From: Cyanobacteria bacterium UBA11370
GTDB lineage: Bacteria > Cyanobacteriota > Cyanobacteriia > Cyanobacteriales > Coleofasciculaceae
Assembly (NCBI GenBank): GCA_003486645.1
Contig: DNGI01000097.1
Coordinates: forward strand, 1 to 7,907
Reading direction: 5' to 3'
DNA length: 7,907 nucleotides
The notes below the pieces were generated by a model. It saw only the letters and a program-made list of their open reading frames with translations. It had not been told where the DNA came from and searched no databases. The translations under genes were made by a program, and so were the position numbers. Every line of letters starts with the position of its first letter. The stretch's first letter is position 1. Of the stretch, positions 1-5,476 are shown piece after piece.

Positions 1-118
1 GCTCATAATTTTGACTCCTGATCCAATCTAAATCTTGATAACACTTGAAACGTTCAGCATGGGGGTCAGCATCAATCGCATAGCAGTTATATTATAGAAG
101 TAATGTAACTGTTTAATC

Positions 119-538
119 ATGTCAGCTAAAGATATCTTTCACAATACTGTACGAGTAGCTTTGGAGAAAGATGGATGGACAATTACTCACGAACCGCTGT
201 TTTTGCAACCAAGTCAGCGAGCTAAACTTAAAATAGACTTGGGAGCGCAAAAATTACTCTCGGCTGAGAAGGCCGCTCAAAAGATAGCTGTGGAGGTTAA
301 GAGTTTTGTTGGTCTATCGGCAATCTCCGAGTTTCATACGGCTGTGGGTCAGTTTCTTAACTATCGAGTAGCCTTGAATAAGCTAGAACCAGAACGAGTT
401 TTATATTTAGCCGTACCTACAGATATTTATCATAATTTTTTGACAGATTCATTTATTCAAGAGGTGATTGAACAGTATCAAATCAAATTACTGGTTTTTC
501 ATATTCAGAAACAGGAGATAGCGTTATGGAAAAGTTAG
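119..538 (+). CDS. xisH: XisH family protein (PD-(D/E)XK nuclease-like)
   Basis: This 139-aa protein is recognisable as XisH, named from the fdxN-element excision control genes of Anabaena and usually about 138 aa, so it looks full length. It opens with the family's typical SAKDIFHNTVRVALEKDGW stretch. The sequence shows a PD-(D/E)XK-like arrangement: D40 in KIDLGA, then E59-V60-K61 in AVEVKSF, with a following Q78 in AVGQFLNYR. That fits the assignment of XisH to the PD-(D/E)XK nuclease clan; nuclease activity is an inference. No Shine-Dalgarno sequence precedes the ATG, which is common in cyanobacteria. The stop codon overlaps the start of xisI by 13 bp, so the two are very probably co-transcribed and translationally coupled. 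No fdxN element or site-specific recombinase is visible nearby, so the excision role implied by the name is unsupported here. Confidence 0.93.
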   Translation: MSAKDIFHNTVRVALEKDGWTITHEPLFLQPSQRAKLKIDLGAQKLLSAEKAAQKIAVEVKSFVGLSAISEFHTAVGQFLNYRVALNKLEPERVLYLAVPTDIYHNFLTDSFIQEVIEQYQIKLLVFHIQKQEIALWKS

Positions 539-858
539 ACTATCGAGAATTAGTGGAAAAAATTATTCACCAACATTCGATTGAGCAATCTGAAGAAGAT
601 GCTGACAAAGTTGAACTTGTTTTTGATCGGGAACGCGATCGCTATTTATTACTGTATGTAGGATGGCGTGATGAGAAACGAATTCATGGATGTCCAATTC
701 ATATCGATATCAAAGATGGCAAGATTTGGATTCAGCAAGATTTTACGGAAGAGGGATTGGCTAACCAATTGGTAGAACTAGGTGTACCGAAAACAGATAT
801 TGTCTTAGGGTTTCGAGTAACTGAAGTTCGTCAGTTTACTGGGTTTGCAGTGGCTTGA
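526..858 (+). CDS. xisI: XisI family protein
   Basis: This 110-aa protein matches XisI in length (about 110-115 aa) and content. Recognisable pieces are MEKLDYRELVEKII at the N-terminus, YLLLYVGW near residues 40-47, HGCPIHIDIKDGKIWIQ at about 54-70 and the LGVPKTDIVLGF block near 85-96. XisI is the obligate partner of XisH across cyanobacteria; its biochemical role is not established, and a partner or inhibitor of XisH is only an inference. The ATG at 526 is supported by GGAG at 514-517, eight bases upstream and inside the xisH 3' end, and it overlaps xisH by 13 bp. An exact HIP1 site lies within the gene at 635-642. The gene ends 21 bp from the stop of the convergent 77-aa gene, with another HIP1 site between them. 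Confidence 0.93.
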   Translation: MEKLDYRELVEKIIHQHSIEQSEEDADKVELVFDRERDRYLLLYVGWRDEKRIHGCPIHIDIKDGKIWIQQDFTEEGLANQLVELGVPKTDIVLGFRVTEVRQFTGFAVA

Positions 859-879
859 AACTGTTGGGGCGATCGCACT

Positions 880-1113
880 TTAATTTTGAGTCAGTAACAT
901 GGCATTAATGTGAGTAAATATGCGATCTAATTCTCCAATTGCTTCTAGCTCGGCAACTTCTGCTAGCGTTAGTAGCTCGGCTTTCTTTTTCTCTAAAAGT
1001 TCTTCCATTCGCAATTGTAGGTCATCGGTGAATTTAAACAGGGTATGGCTGTCAATGGTTTCTAGTTTGATTTTACCCATTAAAGATGAGGGTTTCGGAA
1101 TGACTAGGTTCAT
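880..1113 (-). CDS. Small conserved cyanobacterial hypothetical protein (77 aa)
   Basis: This charged, mostly helical 77-aa protein resembles a family of small cyanobacterial hypotheticals known to me from its pattern: an N-terminal LVIPKPSSLMGKIKLET segment, then LFKFTDDLQLRMEELLEKKK, then an L-T-x-x-E-V-A-E-L-E-A-I-x-E-L-D-R-I-F block (about 48-66) and a short tail. The function is unknown. Related short helical proteins in cyanobacteria often sit next to HNH endonuclease or toxin genes, but no such partner is visible here. The ATG at 1113 has no clear Shine-Dalgarno; Met12 (codon at 1078-1080) is an alternative start. A perfect TTGACA on the minus strand at 1151-1156 could be a -35 box, but the -10 at the right distance is poor. 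The opposite strand is also open here, but the codon pattern and family resemblance favour the minus frame. Confidence 0.72.
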   Translation of the reverse strand: MNLVIPKPSSLMGKIKLETIDSHTLFKFTDDLQLRMEELLEKKKAELLTLAEVAELEAIGELDRIFTHINAMLLTQN

Positions 1114-1205
1114 ATACTTTGATCATCAGCTATTAATACTGTTTGTTCTTTGTCAATATGAATTATTTCAAGTTTAACACAATAATATTTCCTGGGGTAC
1201 TGAGA

Positions 1206-1249
1206 GCGATCGCACTTTGGTATTACTGAGGAGAAAAGGGTGCGATCGC
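1206..1249. repeat. Pair of HIP1 sites forming a 10-bp inverted repeat
   Basis: GCGATCGCAC at 1206-1215 is mirrored by GTGCGATCGC at 1240-1249, leaving 24 bases between the arms. Each arm contains an exact HIP1 octamer. The pair lies in the 242-base non-coding stretch between the 77-aa gene and the lipoprotein gene. Apart from this pair and the palindrome at 1294-1326, I see nothing recognisable in that stretch. Confidence 0.6.
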
Positions 1250-1293
1250 AATCCAGTTTTGCTCTAGCAATCCTCCATGATTCATAAACACCA

Positions 1294-1326
1294 AGATCCC
1301 CGACTTCTTGAAGAAGTCGGGGATCT
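1294..1326. repeat. Perfect palindrome, interspersed cyanobacterial type
   Basis: The arm AGATCCCCGACTTCTT (1294-1309) is mirrored exactly by 1311-1326 around one central base at 1310, giving 16 perfect pairs. This GATCCCCGACTTCTT-type hairpin is familiar as a multi-copy interspersed palindrome in several cyanobacterial genomes. It lies 29 bp past the stop of the minus-strand lipoprotein gene, so its RNA hairpin could protect or end that transcript. There is no T-run on either strand, so it is not called as an intrinsic terminator. Confidence 0.8.
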
Positions 1327-1355
1327 GAACGAGCTAAGATATCTCACTTTACCAA

Positions 1356-1724
1356 TTATTCAGCTTCAATGCTAAGGTTATCCCACCAAATGCTGTCTAA
1401 TCCGTTTGATGTTTCAATTTTTGTCAGAACCCATCTGCCATCATTATAGTGGCTAAAAGTAGCGACACCGTGACCAGAATATTCTTCTAATGAGTTAGAT
1501 CTAGAGGATTGCCATTGGAAATTATTGAAATTAATGCTTGCCTTCGCAAGGTTTTCTTGAGGTATTTCCTGTACTCCTATAACCACAATACTGCCGCTAT
1601 CACTCCCCTGAAAAGCATCTATAGCTTTTTGAGCTTTATCATTTGTTAACTTTCCATCGTCCAGACAAGCAGTCAGTAAAGTGACCAAAGTAATTGGTAT
1701 GACAATAAAATTTTTAGGCAACAT
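1356..1724 (-). CDS. Small putative lipoprotein (122 aa)
   Basis: The N-terminus is a lipoprotein signal peptide: Lys4, a hydrophobic run from about 6 to 17, then the lipobox L17-T18-A19-C20. The mature chain would start at the lipidated Cys20 and be about 103 aa. The C-terminal part, with SGHGVATFSHYNDGRWVLTK (about 83-102) and the end IWWDNLSIE, resembles a small family of cyanobacterial lipoproteins without assigned function that I recognise by pattern only. It is expected on the periplasmic face of a membrane. The ATG at 1724 has no Shine-Dalgarno. It starts 63 bp after the stop of the co-directional membrane-anchored protein gene, so the two may share a transcript; a TTGACT lies in the gap but lacks a convincing -10. 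A perfect palindrome follows the stop. Confidence 0.75.
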   Translation of the reverse strand: MLPKNFIVIPITLVTLLTACLDDGKLTNDKAQKAIDAFQGSDSGSIVVIGVQEIPQENLAKASINFNNFQWQSSRSNSLEEYSGHGVATFSHYNDGRWVLTKIETSNGLDSIWWDNLSIEAE

Positions 1725-1787
1725 ATATCTGATTTGATAAAGATTATTTTTTTCTAGTTGCTATGACAAAGCTAATTGAGTCAACCC

Positions 1788-2621
1788 TTAAAGCTGACCA
1801 TATATTAATTCAGCTCTAGTGAAAAATAAATCCATATTATAATTGCCTTGAGTAATGGAATACTCAATCACTAGGGTTGTAACTCCGGCTGCTTTTAGGG
1901 GAACAGATAATATTTGCTGGCTTGTACCGTATATTACATCTCCAGACCATAGCTGCTCACCATCTGCTAAGATATTTACCTTGTATATAAGATTAGTAGT
2001 ACCAGCCGTTAAATCTGGTAATCCGAACTGTAGAAGTATAGCTTGCTGTTTACCATTTAACTCAAATGTCGTCCGTCTAACTTCATTACTAGAACCATCT
2101 AATGAAAAGATAGGTAGATACCTTTTTCCCAGAATAACTACTTTATATTGGGAAAATAAGGCTTCCCCACGAATTAATAAATCCTTAGTAAAGCGTCCAG
2201 CACCTTCAAATTTGGATAACTCTGGTGGTGAAGTTTCAAAACCTTTAGACGGGAAGTATCCAGGTAATTGCTCATTCTGGAAATTGGCATCTCCTGGCTT
2301 AATAGTTATATCTATCTTCGCATTATCGCCAGCAGTTATGTTTCCTAGCCTTTGATTATTGTTTCCTGTTTGAGTATTTGTTTCAGTATTTTGCTCGTTA
2401 TTTTTGTTGGCATCTTGTTGATTATTGTTTCCTGTTTGAGTATTTGTTTCAGTATTTTGCTCGTTATTTTTATTGACATCTTGATTAACTCCAAGATTAA
2501 AATTGTTAAGATTGTGAACTAAATAACCTCCACCTATAGCGCCAATTAAGCTAACAGCAATTAATGAAATAGTTCGTAAAAAAACTGAATTATTCGTCAT
2601 TTTTTGTTGAGGTTTACCCAT
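1788..2621 (-). CDS. Membrane-anchored protein with duplicated Asn/Gln/Thr linker and beta-rich NPCBM-like C-terminal domain
   Basis: I place the start at the ATG at 2621 (277 aa), because AGGA lies seven bases upstream. A GTG at 2654 in the same frame would add 11 residues but has no ribosome binding site. Residues 1-13 are polar and basic, and 14-36 form one transmembrane helix with a GAIGGG motif, giving an N-in anchor. A low-complexity linker follows, made of two nearly identical 22-residue repeats (47-68 and 69-90, rich in Asn, Gln and Thr) and then GNITAGDNAKIDI. The C-terminal part, about 160-277, is beta-rich: FSLDGSSNEVRRTTFELNG, an ILADGEQLWSGDV strand pair and a final VIEYSITQGNYNMDLFFTRAEL. 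This layout resembles NPCBM-type carbohydrate-binding modules, but the assignment is an inference. It probably faces the periplasm. It is divergent from the HTH gene with a short shared upstream region and is upstream of the lipoprotein gene. Confidence 0.72.
   Translation of the reverse strand: MGKPQQKMTNNSVFLRTISLIAVSLIGAIGGGYLVHNLNNFNLGVNQDVNKNNEQNTETNTQTGNNNQQDANKNNEQNTETNTQTGNNNQRLGNITAGDNAKIDITIKPGDANFQNEQLPGYFPSKGFETSPPELSKFEGAGRFTKDLLIRGEALFSQYKVVILGKRYLPIFSLDGSSNEVRRTTFELNGKQQAILLQFGLPDLTAGTTNLIYKVNILADGEQLWSGDVIYGTSQQILSVPLKAAGVTTLVIEYSITQGNYNMDLFFTRAELIYGQL
2352..2483. repeat. 66-bp in-frame tandem duplication (two units)
   Basis: Units 2352-2417 and 2418-2483 are identical except for two bases, near their right ends. 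On the coding (minus) strand this is a 22-codon duplication. One difference changes Val to Ala (GTC/GCC) and the other is silent (AAT/AAC). The length is a multiple of three, so the frame of the membrane-anchored protein gene is kept. The near identity implies a recent duplication or ongoing repeat-number change. Confidence 0.92.
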
Positions 2622-2738
2622 ATAGTAGTCCTGTGACTTTGCAGTTTTAGTCACTTGGGGTTGTATTGATTTATGCCTAATTAAAGACTACTGTAAGTCA
2701 GCAAAAATACCCAAATCAACTGGTTTACATCAGGAATT

Positions 2739-3293
2739 ATGTTAGGATTCTATCAGGATTGTAATTACCCTCCAGCCATGACATCAACTCACGAACAGTT
2801 CTCCCAAGCCGCAAACCACTGGGACTTAGAAACCCTCTATACAGACTTAGCTTCTGCAAAGGGAAAACGCCTCACCCCCGTAGAAAAACTACATCTGCGG
2901 GGGTTACTTTGTGGTTATAGTCCATCTGAAATAGCAGAAAAGCTGGGTAAAAATCCTAAAGGTGTTGAAACCGATCTCTGTGCCACTCTGTATAGATATG
3001 TAAAAAGTTTGGTAGACAAATGTAACGAAAAAATCGAAAACTGGCGAAATATTACAGAATGGCTTGACGAAGCCGGATATAAAACTCAATTAGGTGCGAA
3101 AATGCCAGTTAGTGATTTGTTACCTGATAAAAGTGTAGTTAATATAACTAATATAAGTATTGAGAATAATCAAATAGTATTTCTTATAAACTTACGAATA
3201 CCAACTTCACAAGCTTCCGAACCCTCAATACAAAACCTCGACTTAGCTGAAGATATTGTTAAAAATAGTAGTACCAACGGTTCGAGGGAGTAG
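2739..3293 (+). CDS. Stand-alone LuxR-like HTH domain protein (cyanobacterial STAND/AAA-type N-terminal module)
   Basis: Residues about 28-95 form a helix-turn-helix of LuxR/sigma-70 region 4 type: WDLETLYTDLASAKGKRLTP, LRGLLCGYSPSEIAEKLGKN (54-72), then GVETDLCATLYRYVKSLV (75-92). The NWRNITEWLDEAGYKTQ segment follows. I recognise this module as one found at the N-terminus of much larger cyanobacterial proteins that continue into AAA/NB-ARC or repeat domains; here it ends at 184 aa. The tail has a short beta-like stretch (VVNITNISIENNQIVFLINL) and a polar C-terminus. DNA binding or a protein-interaction role is inferred. The ATG at 2739 has AGGAA only two bases away; Met14 (ATG at 2778) is an equally reasonable start from where family resemblance begins. 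It is divergent from the membrane-anchored protein gene (117 bp between the chosen starts), suggesting it could regulate that gene. Uma2 follows 79 bp downstream. Confidence 0.75.
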   Translation: MLGFYQDCNYPPAMTSTHEQFSQAANHWDLETLYTDLASAKGKRLTPVEKLHLRGLLCGYSPSEIAEKLGKNPKGVETDLCATLYRYVKSLVDKCNEKIENWRNITEWLDEAGYKTQLGAKMPVSDLLPDKSVVNITNISIENNQIVFLINLRIPTSQASEPSIQNLDLAEDIVKNSSTNGSRE

Positions 3294-3372
3294 ATGGTCA
3301 AAGTTGCGATCGCAGCCATCTATATAAATCTCACAAAAAAGAACGCCTCAATAATATTGAATAAATTGACCT

Positions 3373-3939
3373 ATGTCTACTACAGTAACTGATAAAATAC
3401 GCTGGACAACCGCCGACTTAGAGTTATTTCCCGACGATGGCAAACGTTATGAGATTATTGATGGAGAATTATTTGTGACTAGAGCGCCTGATTGGAAACA
3501 TCAAGAAGTCTGTGTTAAAGTCGCTACCCAATTAGAAATATGGTCAACTCAGGCTAATAACGGAAGAACGGCTATCTGTCCAGGCATGATTTTTACAGAT
3601 GCTGATAACGTAATTCCCGATGTAGTTTGGGCGAGCAATGAACGTTTAGCCGAGATTTTGGATGAAGCCGGACATTTAATAGGTGCGCCAGAATTAGTGG
3701 TAGAAGTGCTATCTCCCGGTGCAGTTCAAGAAAGACGTGATCGCGAATTAAAACTCAAACTTTACTCAGTCCAAGGAGTGCGAGAATACTGGATTTGCGA
3801 TCGCCAGCCAATCAAAGTAGAAGTTTATCGCCGGGAAAATGGGATTTTAAAATTAGCCGCTACTCTTTTTAAAGAAGATAATCTAACCAGTCCACTCTTA
3901 CCAGAGTTTAGTTGTCCTGTGGCAAGTTTATTTAGATAG
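3373..3939 (+). CDS. Uma2 family endonuclease (DUF820)
   Basis: This 188-aa protein has the full Uma2/DUF820 layout. It starts with WTTADLELFPDDGKRYEIIDGEL (11-33), and follows with the HQEVCVKVATQLEIW helix (43-57), the P82-D83-V84-V85-W86 motif, then E107-L-V-V-E111-V-L-S-P115, the R-x-R-E-L-K-L-K-L-Y-S helix containing K127 and K129, and VREYWICD (136-143). D83, E111 and a helix lysine correspond to the PD-(D/E)XK active site known for the family, so the enzyme looks intact. Uma2 genes are extremely numerous in cyanobacteria and their substrate is unknown; some links to mobile elements have been suggested. No Shine-Dalgarno precedes the ATG, and a HIP1 site lies 59 bp upstream in the spacer. 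Another HIP1 site is in the coding sequence (3797-3804), and one overlaps the stop codon (3939-3946). Confidence 0.9.
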   Translation: MSTTVTDKIRWTTADLELFPDDGKRYEIIDGELFVTRAPDWKHQEVCVKVATQLEIWSTQANNGRTAICPGMIFTDADNVIPDVVWASNERLAEILDEAGHLIGAPELVVEVLSPGAVQERRDRELKLKLYSVQGVREYWICDRQPIKVEVYRRENGILKLAATLFKEDNLTSPLLPEFSCPVASLFR

Positions 3940-3951
3940 CGATCGCTTACT

Positions 3952-4041
3952 TTAGTATAAGATAGTTTCAATCCTAATTTGCGAACTATTGAAGTGCATA
4001 TCGTCACCTGCGAGAAAGTTGAAGTACTCTTCTAGTAACAT
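3952..4041 (-). pseudogene. Truncated DUF433-like antitoxin remnant (N-terminal 29 codons)
   Basis: On the minus strand an ATG at 4041 starts a 29-codon frame, MLLEEYFNFLAGDDMHFNSS then QIRIETILY, ending at a TAA at 3952-3954. This closely resembles the N-terminus of cyanobacterial DUF433 proteins (pattern L-E-x-Y-F-x-F-L-x-P-D-D-I-R-x-x-G-x-R-I-G-I-E-T-I-L-Y), recognised from memory. Intact members are roughly 70-120 aa and usually pair with a DUF5615 PIN-like toxin. GAGG sits eight bases before the ATG, so a ribosome binding site survives. The rest of the gene and any toxin are missing: the frame stops 12 bp before the convergent Uma2 stop codon. I read it as a degraded antitoxin gene cut off at the Uma2 3' end; a short functional peptide is much less likely. 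Confidence 0.55.
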
Positions 4042-4116
4042 AGTTTAATCCTCAAATTGAATCACAATTTAGAAAGCGCGATCGCTCCCCCCACAGACCA
4101 ATCTTTATGATCAAAC

Positions 4117-5244
4117 ATGATAAAAGCCACTACACCACTCATTTATATTACTCTAGGAACTCGCCCTGAAGCGATTAAACTCGCACCCGTTATCCAACAG
4201 TTCCAGCAATGTAACACCTTGAATACTCAGGTCATCTTAACAGGTCAACATCGGGAAATGGTCGATCAGGTCATGGCGCTATTTGAAATAAATCCTGATC
4301 AGAATTTGGAAATTATGCAAACCAAACAAACCCTAACGGATATTACCTGTCGAAGTTTGCGAGGGTTAGAAACGTTGTTCGAGGAAATAAAACCCCAGTT
4401 AGTGATTGTCCAAGGGGATACAACTACTGCATTTGCAGCTACGTTAGCAGCATTTTATCAAAAAATTCCAGTCGGTCATGTCGAAGCGGGATTACGAACC
4501 GATGATCTGTTTAATCCCTATCCGGAAGAAGCAAATCGCCGCTTGATTTCCCAGCTAGCACAATTAAACTTTGCACCGACTACTAAGGCGGTGGAAAATT
4601 TAAAACGGTCGGGAATTGTAGGTGAAATTCATCATACTGGAAATACCGTAATTGATGCCTTACTAACGGTCGCTAAACGTCAACCAAAATGTGATATTAA
4701 AGGGTTAGATTGGGAAAAGTATCGCGTACTTTTAGCAACCGTTCATCGCCGGGAAAATTGGGGTGAACCCCTACAAGATATTGCTCAAGGATTTCTGCAA
4801 ATTTTAGATAAGTTTCCTGATACCGCTTTACTTTTACCTCTACATCGCAATCCTACGGTGAGAGAACCTTTGCAAAATTTATTAGGAAATCATCCTAGGG
4901 TATTTTTAACGGAACCGTTAGATTATGCCGAATTAGTCGGTGCGATCGCGCGTTGTTTTCTCCTACTTACCGATTCTGGCGGATTGCAAGAAGAAGCGCC
5001 TAGTTTAGGGAAACCTGTATTAGTTTTGCGAGAAACAACAGAACGTCCGGAAGCGATTGAAGCGGGGACTGCTAAATTAGTAGGAACAAATCCGACTCAA
5101 ATTGTTACAGCCGCGAGTCAATTATTAAGCGATTCGACTGCTTATGAGACAATGGCAACAGCCATTAATCCCTTTGGGGATGGTCACGCCGCCGAACGGA
5201 TTTTGCAAATTGTGAATAATTTTCTTAAATCTAGGTCTCTGTAA
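4117..5244 (+). CDS. wecB: UDP-N-acetylglucosamine 2-epimerase (non-hydrolysing)
   Basis: This 375-aa protein is the usual length for the bacterial WecB/MnaA family. The enzyme interconverts UDP-GlcNAc and UDP-ManNAc in the cytoplasm, supplying ManNAc units for surface polysaccharides. It has a GT-B fold, and both halves are present: GTRPEAIKLAPVI (14-26, R16 and K21), TGQHREMVDQ (42-51), QGDTTTAFAATLAAFY (99-114, D101), HVEAGLRT (121-128, E123), PYPEEANRR (134-142, E137), TVHRRENWG (208-216, H210), TDSGGLQEEAPSLGKP (285-300, S287 and E293) and RETTERPEA (305-313). These match the active-site and UDP-binding residues known for E. coli WecB. No other glycan genes flank it, so the polymer it serves is unknown. 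No Shine-Dalgarno precedes the ATG, which is set by the start of the conserved ITLGTRPEA strand. A HIP1 site lies 31 bp upstream (4078-4085) and another is inside the gene (4942-4949). Confidence 0.96.
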   Translation: MIKATTPLIYITLGTRPEAIKLAPVIQQFQQCNTLNTQVILTGQHREMVDQVMALFEINPDQNLEIMQTKQTLTDITCRSLRGLETLFEEIKPQLVIVQGDTTTAFAATLAAFYQKIPVGHVEAGLRTDDLFNPYPEEANRRLISQLAQLNFAPTTKAVENLKRSGIVGEIHHTGNTVIDALLTVAKRQPKCDIKGLDWEKYRVLLATVHRRENWGEPLQDIAQGFLQILDKFPDTALLLPLHRNPTVREPLQNLLGNHPRVFLTEPLDYAELVGAIARCFLLLTDSGGLQEEAPSLGKPVLVLRETTERPEAIEAGTAKLVGTNPTQIVTAASQLLSDSTAYETMATAINPFGDGHAAERILQIVNNFLKSRSL

Positions 5245-5253
5245 TCTACCCTC

Positions 5254-5351
5254 ATATCAAATCCGGTTAATCAACCTCAGTAAACCGAAACCCTGTAAAG
5301 ACGTTGCATTGCAACGTCTCTACAATAGGTACATGGCAACGGATTTGATAT
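5254..5351. mobile_element. MITE-like element with 12-bp terminal inverted repeats and central palindrome
   Basis: ATATCAAATCCG at 5254-5265 is repeated exactly in inverted form at 5340-5351, bounding 98 bp with no coding capacity. Inside is the near-perfect palindrome at 5294-5324. Termini of the ATATCAAATCCG type and GACGTTGCATTGCAACGTC hairpins are both familiar to me as dispersed repeats of cyanobacterial genomes. I cannot identify a target-site duplication. It starts nine bases after the wecB stop codon and may form the 3' end of that transcript. Confidence 0.6.
5294..5324. repeat. Palindrome of GACGTTGCA type
   Basis: AGACGTTGCA (5299-5308) pairs perfectly with 5310-5319 around the base at 5309. 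After one mismatch (5298/5320), four more pairs extend the stem to 5294-5324. This is a common interspersed hairpin in cyanobacteria. It lies inside the MITE-like element and has no T-run after it, so it is not a classic terminator. Confidence 0.8.
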
Positions 5352-5404
5352 CACCCCATCCCTTTATCGCCACTACTAATAGGGATTTGATCCCACGTCT
5401 AAAA

Positions 5405-5476
5405 CTGGGGCGCTAGGATTCGAACCTAGGAATGGCGGGACCAAAACCCGCTGCCTTACCACTTGGCTACGCCCCA
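5405..5476 (-). tRNA. trnQ-TTG: tRNA-Gln (anticodon TTG)
   Basis: The minus strand folds into a complete 72-nt cloverleaf. The acceptor stem TGGGGCG pairs with CGCCCCA and is followed by discriminator G; the D arm is GCC-AAGTGGTAA-GGC, the anticodon arm GCGGG-TTTTGGT-CCCGC and the T arm CTAGG-TTCGAAT-CCTAG. The anticodon loop TTTTGGT has TTG at its centre, reading CAA and, by wobble, CAG glutamine codons. The U1-A72 pair is a typical bacterial tRNA-Gln identity feature. CCA is not encoded, as is usual in cyanobacteria. It stands alone between wecB with its MITE-like element and the spacer before the 75-aa gene, and a good promoter lies just upstream. Confidence 0.97.

Noticed and set aside
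920..1177. Plus-strand open frame opposite the 77-aa gene
   Set aside because: Ser-rich, low-complexity translation typical of an antisense shadow; the minus frame has the family-like sequence.
1294..1326. Intrinsic terminator
   Set aside because: The stem is strong, but no T-run follows on either strand, and the sequence looks like a dispersed palindrome.
1855..2355. 166-codon plus-strand open frame
   Set aside because: Lies entirely opposite the membrane-anchored protein gene, has no ribosome binding site and shows no recognisable motif.
2352..2483. CRISPR-like repeat
   Set aside because: Only two directly abutting 66-bp units with no spacers, inside a coding region in frame.
2622..2654. 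GTG start at 2654 extending the membrane-anchored protein by 11 residues
   Set aside because: No ribosome binding site before the GTG, whereas the ATG at 2621 has AGGA seven bases upstream.
2904..3089. Minus-strand open frame within the HTH gene
   Set aside because: Phe/Tyr-rich antisense of a clear HTH coding region.
3825..4007. Minus-strand open frame across the Uma2 3' end
   Set aside because: No family resemblance and mostly antisense to Uma2; the meaningful minus-strand frame in this area is the 29-codon DUF433-like one at 3952-4041.
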